DNA from: Perca fluviatilis
Taxonomy: Eukaryota > Chordata > Actinopteri > Perciformes > Percidae
Assembly: GCF_010015445.1 (NCBI RefSeq)
Contig: NC_053123.1
Span: 372,001-436,000 of the forward strand
Direction: 5' to 3'
DNA: 64,000 nucleotides
How positions within the stretch are numbered: the stretch's first letter is position 1; each line of letters begins with the position of its first letter. Shown here in pieces: positions 11,291 through 21,325 of this stretch. The translations under genes were made by a program, and so were the position numbers. Under the pieces are notes generated by a model. The model saw nothing but the letters and a program-made list of their open reading frames with translations. It did not search any database and was not told the DNA's origin.

Positions 11291-12360
11291 TCCATTTCTT
11301 TCTCTCTCTCTCTTTCCTCTCTCTCTTTTTCCTCTTTCTTTCTCCTCTCTTTTCTCTCTTTCTTTTCCTCTCTATCCTTCTCCTTTCTTTCCTCTCCTTC
11401 TTCTCTCTCCTTCCTCTCTCTGTCTCTCCTCTTTCTCCTCTTTCTCCTCTCCTCCTGTCTTTCCTCTTTTTCCTCTCTCTCCTTCTCCTCCCTCCTCTAC
11501 TCTCTCTCTCTCTCTCTCCTTTCTTTCTCCTTTTCCTCTCTTCCTCTCTCTTTTCTCTCTCTTTCTTTCTTTCTTTTTCTCTGCTCTCCCTCTTCCTCTC
11601 TCTCCTTCTTTCTCCTCTTCTCCTCTCTCCTTCTCTTTTCTCTTTCTCTCTCCTTTTTTTTTCTCTCTCTCTTCTCTTTTTCCTTCTCCTCTCTCTGTCT
11701 CTTTTCTTTTTCTCCTTCTCTTGTTCTTTCTCATTTCCTTCCTGTCTTTTTTTTTCTTCTATTTCCTTCTTCTGCGTTCTCTCTCTTTCTTTCTCCATCC
11801 ACTGTCTCTCCTTCTTTCTCCTCCTCTCTCTGTTTGTCTTTCTCTCTCCTTCTCCTTTTTGTCCTCTCTCTGTCTTTTTCCTTCTTTCTCTTGTTTCTCT
11901 TTTCTTTCTCTCTGTCTCTCTTTCTCTCCTTCTCCTCTTCCTCTTTCTTTCTTTCTTTTTTCTCCTTTCTTTCTCTCTCTCTCCATCTCTCCTTTTTCTT
12001 TCCTCTTTCTCTCTCTCTTTCTCTCTCCTCCTTCTCCTTGTCTTCTTGTGTTTCTTTTTTTCTTTTCTTTTTGTTGTTGGTTTCTCTCTCCTTCTTTTCA
12101 TCCATTCTCCCTCCCTCTATCTCTCTGTTTGTCTTTTTTTTTCTCTCCTTGTTTCTCTCTCTTTTTCTCTCTCTGTCTCTCTCCATCCCTCCTTCTCCTC
12201 TGTCTTCTCTCCATCCCTCCTTCTCCCTCCATCTCTCTGTCTCTCTCTCTCTTTTTCTCTCTCTCTCCTTCTCTCGTCCACTTCTCCCTCCCTCTCTCCT
12301 GTCTCTTTTCTCTTTTCCTCTCTCCTCTCTCTCCATCCCTCCTCCTCCCTCTCTTGCTTT
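11290..12360 (+). repeat. Polypyrimidine tract (T/C)n
   Basis: About 1.07 kb of T and C with occasional G, equivalent in position to 5160-6330 and 14735-15205 relative to the following module. Confidence 0.9.
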
Positions 12361-12364
12361 CTTT

Positions 12365-13550
12365 GCTGATTGACCCATTTCCACTTTTTCAGCTGTTCTT
12401 CAGCTTCAGCTATAGACTCCACAAAGGTTCTATATATTTTGTCATTTTTCAGCTTTTAAAGCGTAGTCTTTTTACCGATTTCCTACTTTTTCAACTATTC
12501 TCACTATTTCAACTTCTTCTTACAGATTTCAGCTATTCAACCAGTTAGCTTTAGCAATTCAGCTGTTCAGCATTCCCACGCATTTTCCGCAGGAAATGCA
12601 TTTTCTAGTTTATTATTCCGTCTTCCGTACGTTTTTTGGCTCTCTGTAACTTCTGCATACTTTCACCTATTTAAACCATTCAACTTTTCAAATGTTCAGC
12701 TCTTTCAGCTAATGATGGGACTTCTTCAACTTTTTTTCTACTATTTATACTTTTTCAAATTTTAAGCTTTTTAACACTTTTTTTTAACATTAAAGTCAAT
12801 GAGAGCAGCCTTCAAATCCTTCAAATCCTCTTCTGCTTCAAAATGTATCTCCTCCTACATTCTTCCACCTACAGACGTGATTCAAAATTTAAAATGTTCA
12901 CAAAATATTCAGCTATTCGGGGTCTACTTTTCAGGTTGATATCTTTTACAGTTTTTGTGAAAAAGCCTTTTAAGTTTAGTAATCTTTTCAGGATTTTTTA
13001 TCGATTAAACAGGGTGTGTATTGCATTTGCTAGAGTGGATGACATCACAGCTAGAGGGTGAAGCTTCGAAAAAATTATCTTAGTTCCTTGTCTGTAAACT
13101 GCTCTCACGCCCACAATATCTACTTGTCATACACAATTTATACATCAAAACGTAGGTATTTTTGTCTAGTTTCAGAAAATCTGCTCGGTTTTGTGATACG
13201 TCTCATACTTTTGGCTCAGCGAGCTTCCAAATGACGAGAAAAACAAATTTCTCTCAATCCGCAGCAATGATAAAAGGCGTCCATATTTTCCAGCGAAGAG
13301 CAGAACGAACCACTTTTTTAAATTGCTGACATGCCCACATTTTTATGTTTATCCATATAAATTTTATACCGATACGTTCACAAAGGCCGTGTGCCTCTAA
13401 CGGTCAAGTCGCTGTTTCGATAGCATTAACTGTTGTGGATTTATTAAGGCTTGTTTGAAGGGTTCTCTCACACTGTCTCTCACTCATTAGGTGTGGCGAT
13501 TAATGATCAAAGGGAGGCTTTATAAATACTAAAGGAAAGATGTTTGTCTG
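12365..13550 (+). repeat. Array module, copy 3
   Basis: The most complete copy. It includes 'ttccgcaggaaatgcattttc' near 12585, 'tcagctaatgatgggacttc' near 12706 and 'ctctcactcattaggtgtgg' near 13478, followed directly by the tRNA-like module at 13556. Confidence 0.7.
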
Positions 13551-13555
13551 TTCTG

Positions 13556-13640
13556 AAGATGGCGCAGTGGTTATGGCACATGGCTAGGGTGTGGGGGGCC
13601 CGGGTTCAAATCCCATTGTGGCATGTCCATCATTGTGTCC
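13556..13640 (+). repeat. tRNA-like module (SINE-like), copy 3
   Basis: The clearest of the three: an A-box-like 'tggcgcagtggttatggc' and a B-box 'gggttcaaatccc' at normal tRNA spacing, followed by 'attgtggcatgtccatcattg'. This suggests a tRNA-derived SINE head rather than a functional tRNA, because the acceptor stem halves do not pair. Confidence 0.55.
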
Positions 13641-13756
13641 CTGGCTAAGGTGTTATTTGACTTTTCAACTACTCTCACTACTTAAACTTATTTTTACGGT
13701 TTTAAGCTATTCATCCAGTTTAGCTTTAGCAATTCAGCTATTCATGTTTTATTTTG

Positions 13757-13960
13757 CAAACACACACATGCACGCACGCAAACACACACACACATATACA
13801 CACACACAAAGACAGACACACATGCAAACACACACACAAACACACACACACAACACACACACACTACTCAAAAACACACACACACACCCCCCCCCCCCCA
13901 CACACACACACAAACACACTCCCCACACACACACACACACGCCGGCTCGTCGTACACACA
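13757..13960. repeat. (CA)n/(C)n low-complexity tract
   Basis: Interrupted CA repeats with a run of C near 13888-13899. It sits directly after the tRNA-like module, as at 7790-8050. Confidence 0.85.
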
Positions 13961-15460
13961 CCACACTCTTCTCTCTTCTCATCTCTTCTCTTCTGCTCTC
14001 CTTTCTTCTCTCTTTCTCTCCCTCTCTCTTTCCTCTTTCTTCTTGTTCAGCCCCATTCTTTTCACCTAATATATTTCACATCTCATCTCAGCTAGATTGA
14101 TGCTTTTTCGTTCTATGCAGTATATATCTGATAATAATGAAAATATTTCTTCTGCTCTCAGTGTCTGAAGTGCTGGCGTGTACTACAGGAGACATATTAA
14201 GAGCAGGTGCTATCGTTATCAGATCAAAGAGATGTTTATAAACATTGCCCAGGCCCTTAGTAACCATGACAACACTTTCACAGACAGTCTACTGATTACT
14301 CCAGGCTTGCTGTAGGAGTCAACTAACTAGACTAACTATGATCATCAGTCTATATCATTTGCGTTCCACTTCTGTCTGTCTGTCTGAAAATCTGGGGAAA
14401 ATCTGCTCAGTTTTGTGATACGCCTTTTACTTTTGGCTGGTTGAGCTTCCAAATGACAAGATGTCCATTTCGTTCTCCATTTGCTTCAATGATCAAACTC
14501 CTGGATATTTCCCAGCGAAACACTGAACAAACCACTTTTTGAAATCGCTGATATGACCACATTTTTTACGTTTATCCATATAAATTTTAGGACCCGTCTC
14601 GTTCACAAAGGCCTTGTGGTGCTCAGGATCACGTCATTTGACTGATAGCAGTTATGGTGTTGCCACAGTGAGGCTTTGTTTGAGAGCTTGCTCTCAGGGA
14701 CTCTAGTACTGCAGCACAGCACAGTGGTCTTCCACTTCTCTCTGAATGTCTTCTCTCTCCCCCTCTCTATCTCTCTGTTTCTCTCTCTTTTCTCTCTTCC
14801 CTCCTTCTCCCTCTCTCTCTGTCCTCTCCTCCATCCCTCTCTCTCTCTGTCTCTCTCTCTTTCCTTTCTCCATCTCGCCTTCTCCCTCCCTCTCTCTCTG
14901 TTTCTCTTTTCTTTATCTCTCTCTCCCTGTTTCTCTCTCTTTTCTCTCTCTGTCCTCTCTCCATCCCTCCTTCTCCCTCCCTCTCTCTGTCCTCTCTCCA
15001 TCCCTCCTTCTCCCTCCATCTCTCTCTGTCTCTCTCTCTTTTTCTCTCTCTCTCCTTCTCTCTCATCCCGCCTTCTCCCTCCCTCTCTCCCTGTCTCTCT
15101 CTTTTCTCTCTCTCTCCATCCCTCCTTCTCCCTCCCTCTCTCCCTGTCTCTTTCTCTTTTCTCTCTCTCCTTCTTTCTCCATCCCTCCTCCCTCCCTCTC
15201 TTACTTTCTTTAACTTATTGAACCAATTTCCACTTTTTCAACTATTCTTCAGCTTCAGCTAAAGACTTCACAATGTTCTACATATTTTGTCATTTTTCAG
15301 CTTTTAAAGCCAACTTTTTAACGATTTCCACTTTTTCAACTATTCTCACTATTTCAACTTCTTCTTACAGATTTCAGCTATTCAACCAGTTAGCTTTAGC
15401 AGTTCAGCTATTCAGCATTCCCACGCATTTTCCGCAGGAAATGCATTTTCTAGTTAGAAG

Positions 15461-16136
15461 TTGAGTTTCAGTCTTTATGATAAATGAACAGTTGTACATA
15501 AAGTGGTAACATGCTATGACATGTTATGTAGACTAAAGGGTAGACACCAACCTTTATAATTTGAATTTCTAATTTCCATCTCCCTGGGCATATACAGTGC
15601 ACTACAATAATATAGAAATGATAATTCCACATAACACTAATAGGAACACATAGGACACACCAGTGCATATGCCTATTTATTTGTTTAATTTAAACTGACT
15701 TAAACTTATATGCTAGTAATAGTAGGGATCACGTTCCACTCTTTTGAATAAGTAAGGGGTGTTTGAGCTAAACCATAAACAATAAAATGAAAGCTCAATT
15801 AGTTTTATTTTTCAATATTATTGCAATATTTGTAGTTGTAGGTTTTGGAGCCTTGCAGGTAGCCTCTGTGCTGGGAGTGTTGAGCAATAACAGGAAGAAC
15901 GCATCGTCTCAAACTGTTAACAGCGTTTTCTGTGCTTGTGAACTTGCGAGTTAATTCTTCCAAGAACAACCAGCAAGAACGTTCTCCCCAAGAACACAAG
16001 TCCGTACTTTGCATTCTTGGTATTGAGAAACGCCCTGATGCTGCGTTCATGACACCTGGGAATAACAGGGACCGCCCCCGTGATTACGTTGTTTTTCCCG
16101 ACTACCACGTGTGTGCTTCTTCTTCTGTTATATTGG
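15461..16136. other. No recognised gene
   Basis: AT-rich intronic sequence between the pyrimidine array and the hAT-type element. I see no exon-like or terminal-repeat signal. Confidence 0.5.
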
Positions 16137-16144
16137 CGTTTGGC

Positions 16145-18252
16145 TAGGGTTACCAGATTTCCCGGAGCTAAAACCGGGACACTTTGCACGTGACCGTAGT
16201 GCTCGTGCACGCACACGCTTTTTAACGTGAACATGTGCCAGCCCAGGTCAGACATATACACAGACAGTAACTTCATTATTTTGATCGTAGGCTCCTCATC
16301 TAATAATAAGTGTTTTTTCCTGTAAAATTAACAAAATTGCAGCAACAGCCTTTTTCAGTTTAGTGTGAGATTTATGTTGATTTTTTCTAAAAAAGATTCT
16401 TTTAAGTGTTATTTATTCCAATAACACCAAAAGAATTAAAATGATTTATTGAAAAATTTGAGCATAACCACTTCATTTCCTGCATTCTGGTGAATTTTTA
16501 TACACATATTTCTACCTTTTTCTGAATCAATGTATACTGCAACCTGCAAATATCTGTAGCCTAGGCATCATTTACTCCTCCCTCCTGTTTGGCGTCTTTT
16601 GGTGAGGAAGTAACCTCCTTAAATGTGCATATGACAATTATTCACCTCAATGATACATTAATTCATTTTAATTTATAATAGACCCCTGGACTGTAATATT
16701 TCAGATGTGTTTGAGCAAGATTTCTGCTCATGTCCAAAACTTTGTGCACCTTCAAAATACAGCATATCTGTGTTCTCTGTGATTTGGAGGAGACGATGAG
16801 TCGTGACATTTTGAGAAAAATAAAGTTAGGTTAGTAGGCTATTACAAGAATAAAGTCACTATATTTCAGAAACGTATCTATACCTGCACCATAGTCTGCT
16901 GTGCATTACGTGATTGCTCTGCTGATACGGTAGATCTCAGACCTCCTGACAGAATCAGAGCCCCGTCTGGGTCTCTGGTCTCTGAATGAGACAAATAGTT
17001 TAGCTAGAGAAGTAACTGAACGCTGCTCTACATCGGAGGTGGAAAACGGAAACTACAAAAATACACGGAGCCAAACGCAACACATCTACCGCAGCATGCC
17101 CACAGATTAGCGCGTCCATAAACCTGAAGCTGCGCTGCATTATACAGAGAGTGGACACAAGCAGGTCTGCTTCAGAGCTTCGTGTGTCTGAGTCTGAACC
17201 GTAGACTGGAAACGTCACGTCACAGGAACTTCAAACTAAATCATTAGCATTGCGCTCCTAAACTTTGTGTTGATGGCATCTGTCGGTACACGATCCGTTC
17301 TGCCTGCACGATCCGTTCTGCACATGCGCAAGATAATACTGTTTTACCGAGGATACGACCTGCACGATCTGTTCCACGCTAGCCTATGGCTAGCCTCCAC
17401 CGGGAAGCTAACGTTAGTTTAGCTAACAGCTAATTCGGCTAACCGCTAGCTGACAGCTAGATTCAGTCTAAAATAACGTTAAGTCAACCTTAATGGGAGA
17501 AGCAGGCTACAGCTACATTAAGACTTTACAGTAATAACAATAAAGACAAATATTGAGTATTGGGTTTTAAATGAGCACAAGTAAAGTAGAACTGACGTAA
17601 CAGCTGTTATATATGTTAACGTTTATTTTCAAGTTTTATTTTGAGGGTCTTTTAAAGTTATTACATGCTGTCTCAGCTAGCGGTTAGCCGAATTAGCTGT
17701 TAGCTAAACTAAGCGTTAGCGATGGAGAAGTGTAACTAACGTTAGCTTGGCTGTCGACCGGAAGCGTGGAACAGATCGTGCAGTGTCGTGAATCCTCGTA
17801 CAACAGCGCATGCGCGAACATTTTGCGCATGTGCAGAACGGATCGCGCATGTGTCGCGCATGTGCAGAACGGATCGTGCAGGCAGAACGGATCGTGTACC
17901 GACAGCATCAATGTATTAGACTGATTTGGCTAGGATTCCTCCCAAAACTTCAGGGCTTTCCTCACGGAGAGGCGGTTGCTAACAGGTTGCTAGGTGATAG
18001 CAACAAATACAGCATAGTCGGACCCCGTACGTAGCTGCCCGTTCTATTCGCCTAGGAAAAATAAACTGGACAAAGTTACATTCGGGGCTAAACTCAAAAA
18101 AATTCGGGGCTGAAGACCCGGCAAAACTGGCTGACGCCGCTCCTGGTGTAAACCGGGACATTTTAGCGTCCCGACAGGCTTTTGTCGGGACTCGGGACAA
18201 ACAATTGAAAATCGGGACTGTCTCGGTCAAACCGGGACGTCTGATCACCCTA
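16145..18252. mobile_element. hAT-type DNA element (non-autonomous) with 8-bp target duplication
   Basis: The flanking octamer CGTTTGGC occurs at 16137-16144 and 18253-18260. The ends are TAGGGTTACCAGA on the left and the complement of TAGGGTGATCAGA on the right, followed on both sides by repeated 'ccgggac' motifs. An 8-bp duplication with TAGGG-type termini is characteristic of the hAT superfamily. No transposase frame is present, so it depends on another element for movement. A second element (17281-17904) has inserted into it. Related ends occur at 2503. Confidence 0.88.
17281..17904. mobile_element. Foldback element nested in the hAT-type element
   Basis: The ends are TGTCGGTACACGATCCG and its reverse complement, and GCATC lies directly outside each end (5-bp candidate duplication). 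The motif CACGATCCGTTCTGC or its complement is repeated two to three times within each arm, next to 'gcgcatgtgc'. A second inverted pair, 'ctagcggttagccgaatta', flanks the centre. It is non-coding. Confidence 0.7.
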
Positions 18253-18766
18253 CGTTTGGCATAACAACTTGTTGCATGACTGCCACCAACGGTTGGCCGT
18301 AGCCTAGAAATATCAGGTGTGTGAAAACATGGAGGCCACAATAACAAAAGATTTGCTGCTATTTTCTTATACGAGCATGGAAACAGCACATCGCCAGGTG
18401 TTTCTTTGTGTTATCTACAGGACAACAAACGGGAAAGGACACATAAGGTGGTGTTTTTTTATACATGGGCTTATTTATGAATAATTTGAAACATGTTATG
18501 TCTGTGTATGTTTCTTGGCAGAGGCATTTGTCCACAATAAACCACAATTTATTGTCACTGAAATATGTTCAGTGAACCAAATGTCATCAAATGTCAGTTT
18601 TCAACAACACGTCACCAACTAGGAAACTCGGTTAGCAAAATCCAGCCCGAGTTTCCCACCTCTGATTCCCACAGGAAGTGACGTGAATGATGACGTTTTC
18701 ACTCGGAAAAATGTTTTTCCGATGTCCATGAACGCACGGAGACACAGACTGTAGCTATTAGCTAAT

Positions 18767-18847
18767 ATGAAACGCAAAGCAAAGCAAAGCAGCTTGTTTT
18801 CATTTAAATTCAGCAAGCAACGCTCCGAGGAGCTACTGCAATTTTAA
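18767..18847 (+). pseudogene. Possible N-terminal remnant of a transposase-like protein
   Basis: A 26-codon open frame begins MKRKAKQSSLFSFKFSK and then meets a stop. Lys/Arg-rich starts followed by an LFSF-type motif occur at the N-termini of several hAT- and ZMYM-type proteins. The remainder of such a protein is not visible, so this is at best a fragment and could be chance. Confidence 0.2.
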
Positions 18848-19059
18848 GTAATGTGGTTACAATTGAGGAGTTACCATCCTGCTTGGCCGCCCTCTCCCCA
18901 TCAAGTCCTCCCGTAGCCACCCCCCCACACAAGCAAGGCAAGTAGGCTAACAGTTAGGCTAACGTTAACGTTTGTTTTGGCTTATTTTAACTGGCCCATC
19001 CAGTTTACTGGAGGCCCACCTACAATCAAAATCCTGGCGCCGCTAGTGTTGTAGAGTAG

Positions 19060-20510
19060 CTCAATTACCGTCATTTGTAAATTTAGAAATTATGAGTTGA
19101 TTCAAAGAATATATTCACATCAATTGGGATAAATCTAATCTTCTTTTGTTGAACAACAGGCATGTGACATCAGCCATTAGTGGTACAATACCAACTCAAA
19201 GCAAAATGACATATTTGGGCATCATCATACATGCATCACTACAGCGAGTGGTCCAGGACAACTATGAAACTATATTAAGTAATGTTCAAAGGGTTCTGAC
19301 TAGATGGACTGCGCTGCCGGCGTCACTGTGGTCCAGGATTGCTGTTGTTAAAATGAACATAGTTCCCCATGTGAATTTTTTTAAGTTCAATGATCCCCTT
19401 ACCCCCACCAATGAACTTCTGGAAGAAACTTGATACTTTAATTCGGCGGTATATTTGGAACAATAAACAACATAGGCTAAAATACTCTACCTTGCAACGT
19501 ACCACAAACACGGGAGCCCTGGCCCTCCCCAACTTTAAAATGTATCACAAGGCCCTTCAGCTACAGGCCCTTAGAGTGTGGATGGACCCCTCATCTACAT
19601 ATCCATGGGGAAGAATAGAGCAAAACCTCATTAGAAGTCTAAGACTGCAAGACCTGGCCTTTGCAGATGTTTGTCCAAAAAAGTGTATGCTAACCTATGG
19701 ACCCATTATCACCAACACATTGACCAACTTTAAATAGGTGGAGGAGCACCTGCGCTACACCAAGTGGCATGGGAATACCCCAATATGGCACAATACATAC
19801 TTAATGTCTGGTAACAAACCTTTTGCTTGTAAGCAGTGGAGGGACAGGGGTATTTATACTCTAGACCAGTTATTCAATGAGATAGGTATGGTGAGTTTTG
19901 AAGACCTGAGAGCTAGCTTTTCCGTCTACTTTTATCTTTGCTTAAGATCAGCCCTAAAATGTTATGGAATACCATGGGGAAACAGTCTTGAGGTGCACCC
20001 AGTCATTAAATGTTTTTTTGATTTTCCTGTGAGAGGATTAGTGTAATGGATTTATGCTAAGCTGTTGCAAATATCCATAGGAGAACTCCCAATAGTAAAG
20101 AAATGGGAATGAGAGCTGAGCCCTGAGGCGAACACAATTAATTGGGAGAACCCAAATCACCAGTATATCCACTTCAACATATGCCATATTGGACTCCTCA
20201 GAAGAGATACGTCTCGAAAGCCATTCCCACTCCCTATTGTACGTTCTGTCAACCTGAACAAACTGGAACTTTCCTGCATATAGTCTGGGAGTGTGAACAG
20301 GTGCAGGAAATCTGGCATAAAACAACATCAATACTATCTGATGTGATAGGATATCTAATTCCTACTGACCTGGTGGTTTTGTTACTTAATGATGACTCTA
20401 ATTTACACCTGCTCGAAAGACAGAGGAAGATTTGTCTAGCCGGCTCAACTGCAACCAAGACAATGATAGCTCAACGCTGGTTCTGTATGTCTGAATGATA
20501 AATGGTGCTA
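19060..20510 (+). mobile_element. L1/Tx1-type LINE, 5'-truncated and decayed (reverse transcriptase C-terminal part)
   Basis: Fragments of one ORF2-like protein are readable in order across three frames. The first has NWDKSNLLLL, then MTYLGI, the segment RWTALPASLWSRIAVVKMNI and a stretch ending near 19433. Next comes FWKKLDTLIRRYIWNNK with GALALPNFKMYHKALQLQAL. Last is the C-terminal Cys/His motif CTFCQPEQTGTFLHIVWEC near 20240-20300. These match the end of the reverse transcriptase and the downstream region of L1-clade elements. Frameshifts near 19390-19430 and 20050-20140 and an in-frame TAG at 19735 make it inactive. The catalytic FADD-type part and the endonuclease are missing (5' truncation). 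Confidence 0.8.
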
Positions 20511-20802
20511 ATAAAACATTTATCTCAAAAGAATATATTTTCAGTCAACTGTAACAACTGAACACAAAATGTTGCAGTTATGTAAGAGAAAATTAGTCAC
20601 CAAGCGAGCCCAGAAGTTTGAACCAGTAGCAAAAAGTAATGAATAAATGGTAGAAATAAACAGTAAAAAGTAAAGTAATGACTGCACAGTTCAAATTATT
20701 AGTTATAAGTACTGGGTAAATGGTTGAAATAGTTAGCTAAAAGTCACATTGGTCAAACATTCAGCTTCACATAGCCTAGTAGGCTAGTGATGGTACGATT
20801 GC

Positions 20803-21088
20803 TAGTCTTGCATTGCCAGACCTTCCTCCACAGCACTGCGGATGAGGGTCTGGCTAGTCCACACAGCATTATGGAATGGGAGAAAAACGTGCTCTGGTTT
20901 ATTGGCATTTCTTTAAACCAATCACAATCGTCTTGGACTAAACTGCTGCAAAATAGCCTCAGGAAGGAAATTGTTTTGGTGGAACATGCGTACGTGGTAA
21001 CGGACATTCGGCCGAAAAGAAGGACATCCGGCGGAATTTCCGACGGCACCGGAACCGGAAGTGGAACGTTGTGGATATAGATAGACTA
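20803..21088 (+). mobile_element. MITE-like repeat, copy 2
   Basis: Runs from TAGTCTTGCATTGCCAGACC to ATAGACTA, flanked by TACGATTGC and TATGATTGC (8-9 bp, one mismatch), which suggests a hAT-like non-autonomous element. It is shorter than the copy at 56452-56903 because the middle is deleted. Confidence 0.75.
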
Positions 21089-21325
21089 TATGATTGCTGA
21101 CCAAGCCAGCCTCATATATACAATATCCACTTTTATATAGGCCTATTTATTAATAGTATTATGCATTTCATAAAGGGGTACGTGAGTTCATCTGACAAGA
21201 CTGTGTGGGCACCTCAGACCAGACACTTTGTTTTTTTCAGTAGATTGACAGACATGTGTTTTAGAGCAGTACGAACAAAACGCTCAACTGATCACTTTTC
21301 TTTCTTCCTCGGGACATTTCTGTAG

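Larger units (their letters stand above)
5040..15460. repeat. Composite tandem array: pyrimidine-rich (TCTC)n tracts alternating with a 'ttcagctattca' module
   Basis: The same order of blocks recurs: a long (TCTC/CTTT) tract, a module rich in 'ttcagctattca/ttcaacttcttcttacag', a tRNA-like segment, a CA- or C-rich tract, then another pyrimidine tract. Module starts are visible near 6330, 8500, 12365 and 15210. The modules at 6330, 12365 and 15210 are highly similar, while the 8500 copy is more diverged. Large apparent open frames (for example 5017-6330 and 10833-12548, all Ser/Leu/Phe) are only the translation of CT-rich DNA and have no other coding signal. The array contains an N gap and probably collapsed or erroneous sequence. 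Confidence 0.75.
1660..21325 (+). other. Large repeat-filled intron of the CP2-family gene
   Basis: This interval joins two exons with compatible phase (2 bases + 1 base). It contains several layers of mobile DNA: a MITE fragment near 1.9-2.5 kb, an end resembling the hAT-type element at 2503, the foldback element 3170-4145, the pyrimidine-rich composite array 5.1-15.5 kb, the hAT-type element 16145-18252, the LINE remnant near 19.06-20.51 kb and a MITE at 20803-21088. No exon of the CP2 gene is missing between its two neighbours as far as protein continuity shows. Confidence 0.7.

Noticed and set aside
10801..12548. Open frames of over 500 codons on the + strand and Lys/Arg/Glu frames on the - strand
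   Set aside because: Same low-complexity CT/GA cause. They lie beside an N gap and overlap a corrupted repeat.
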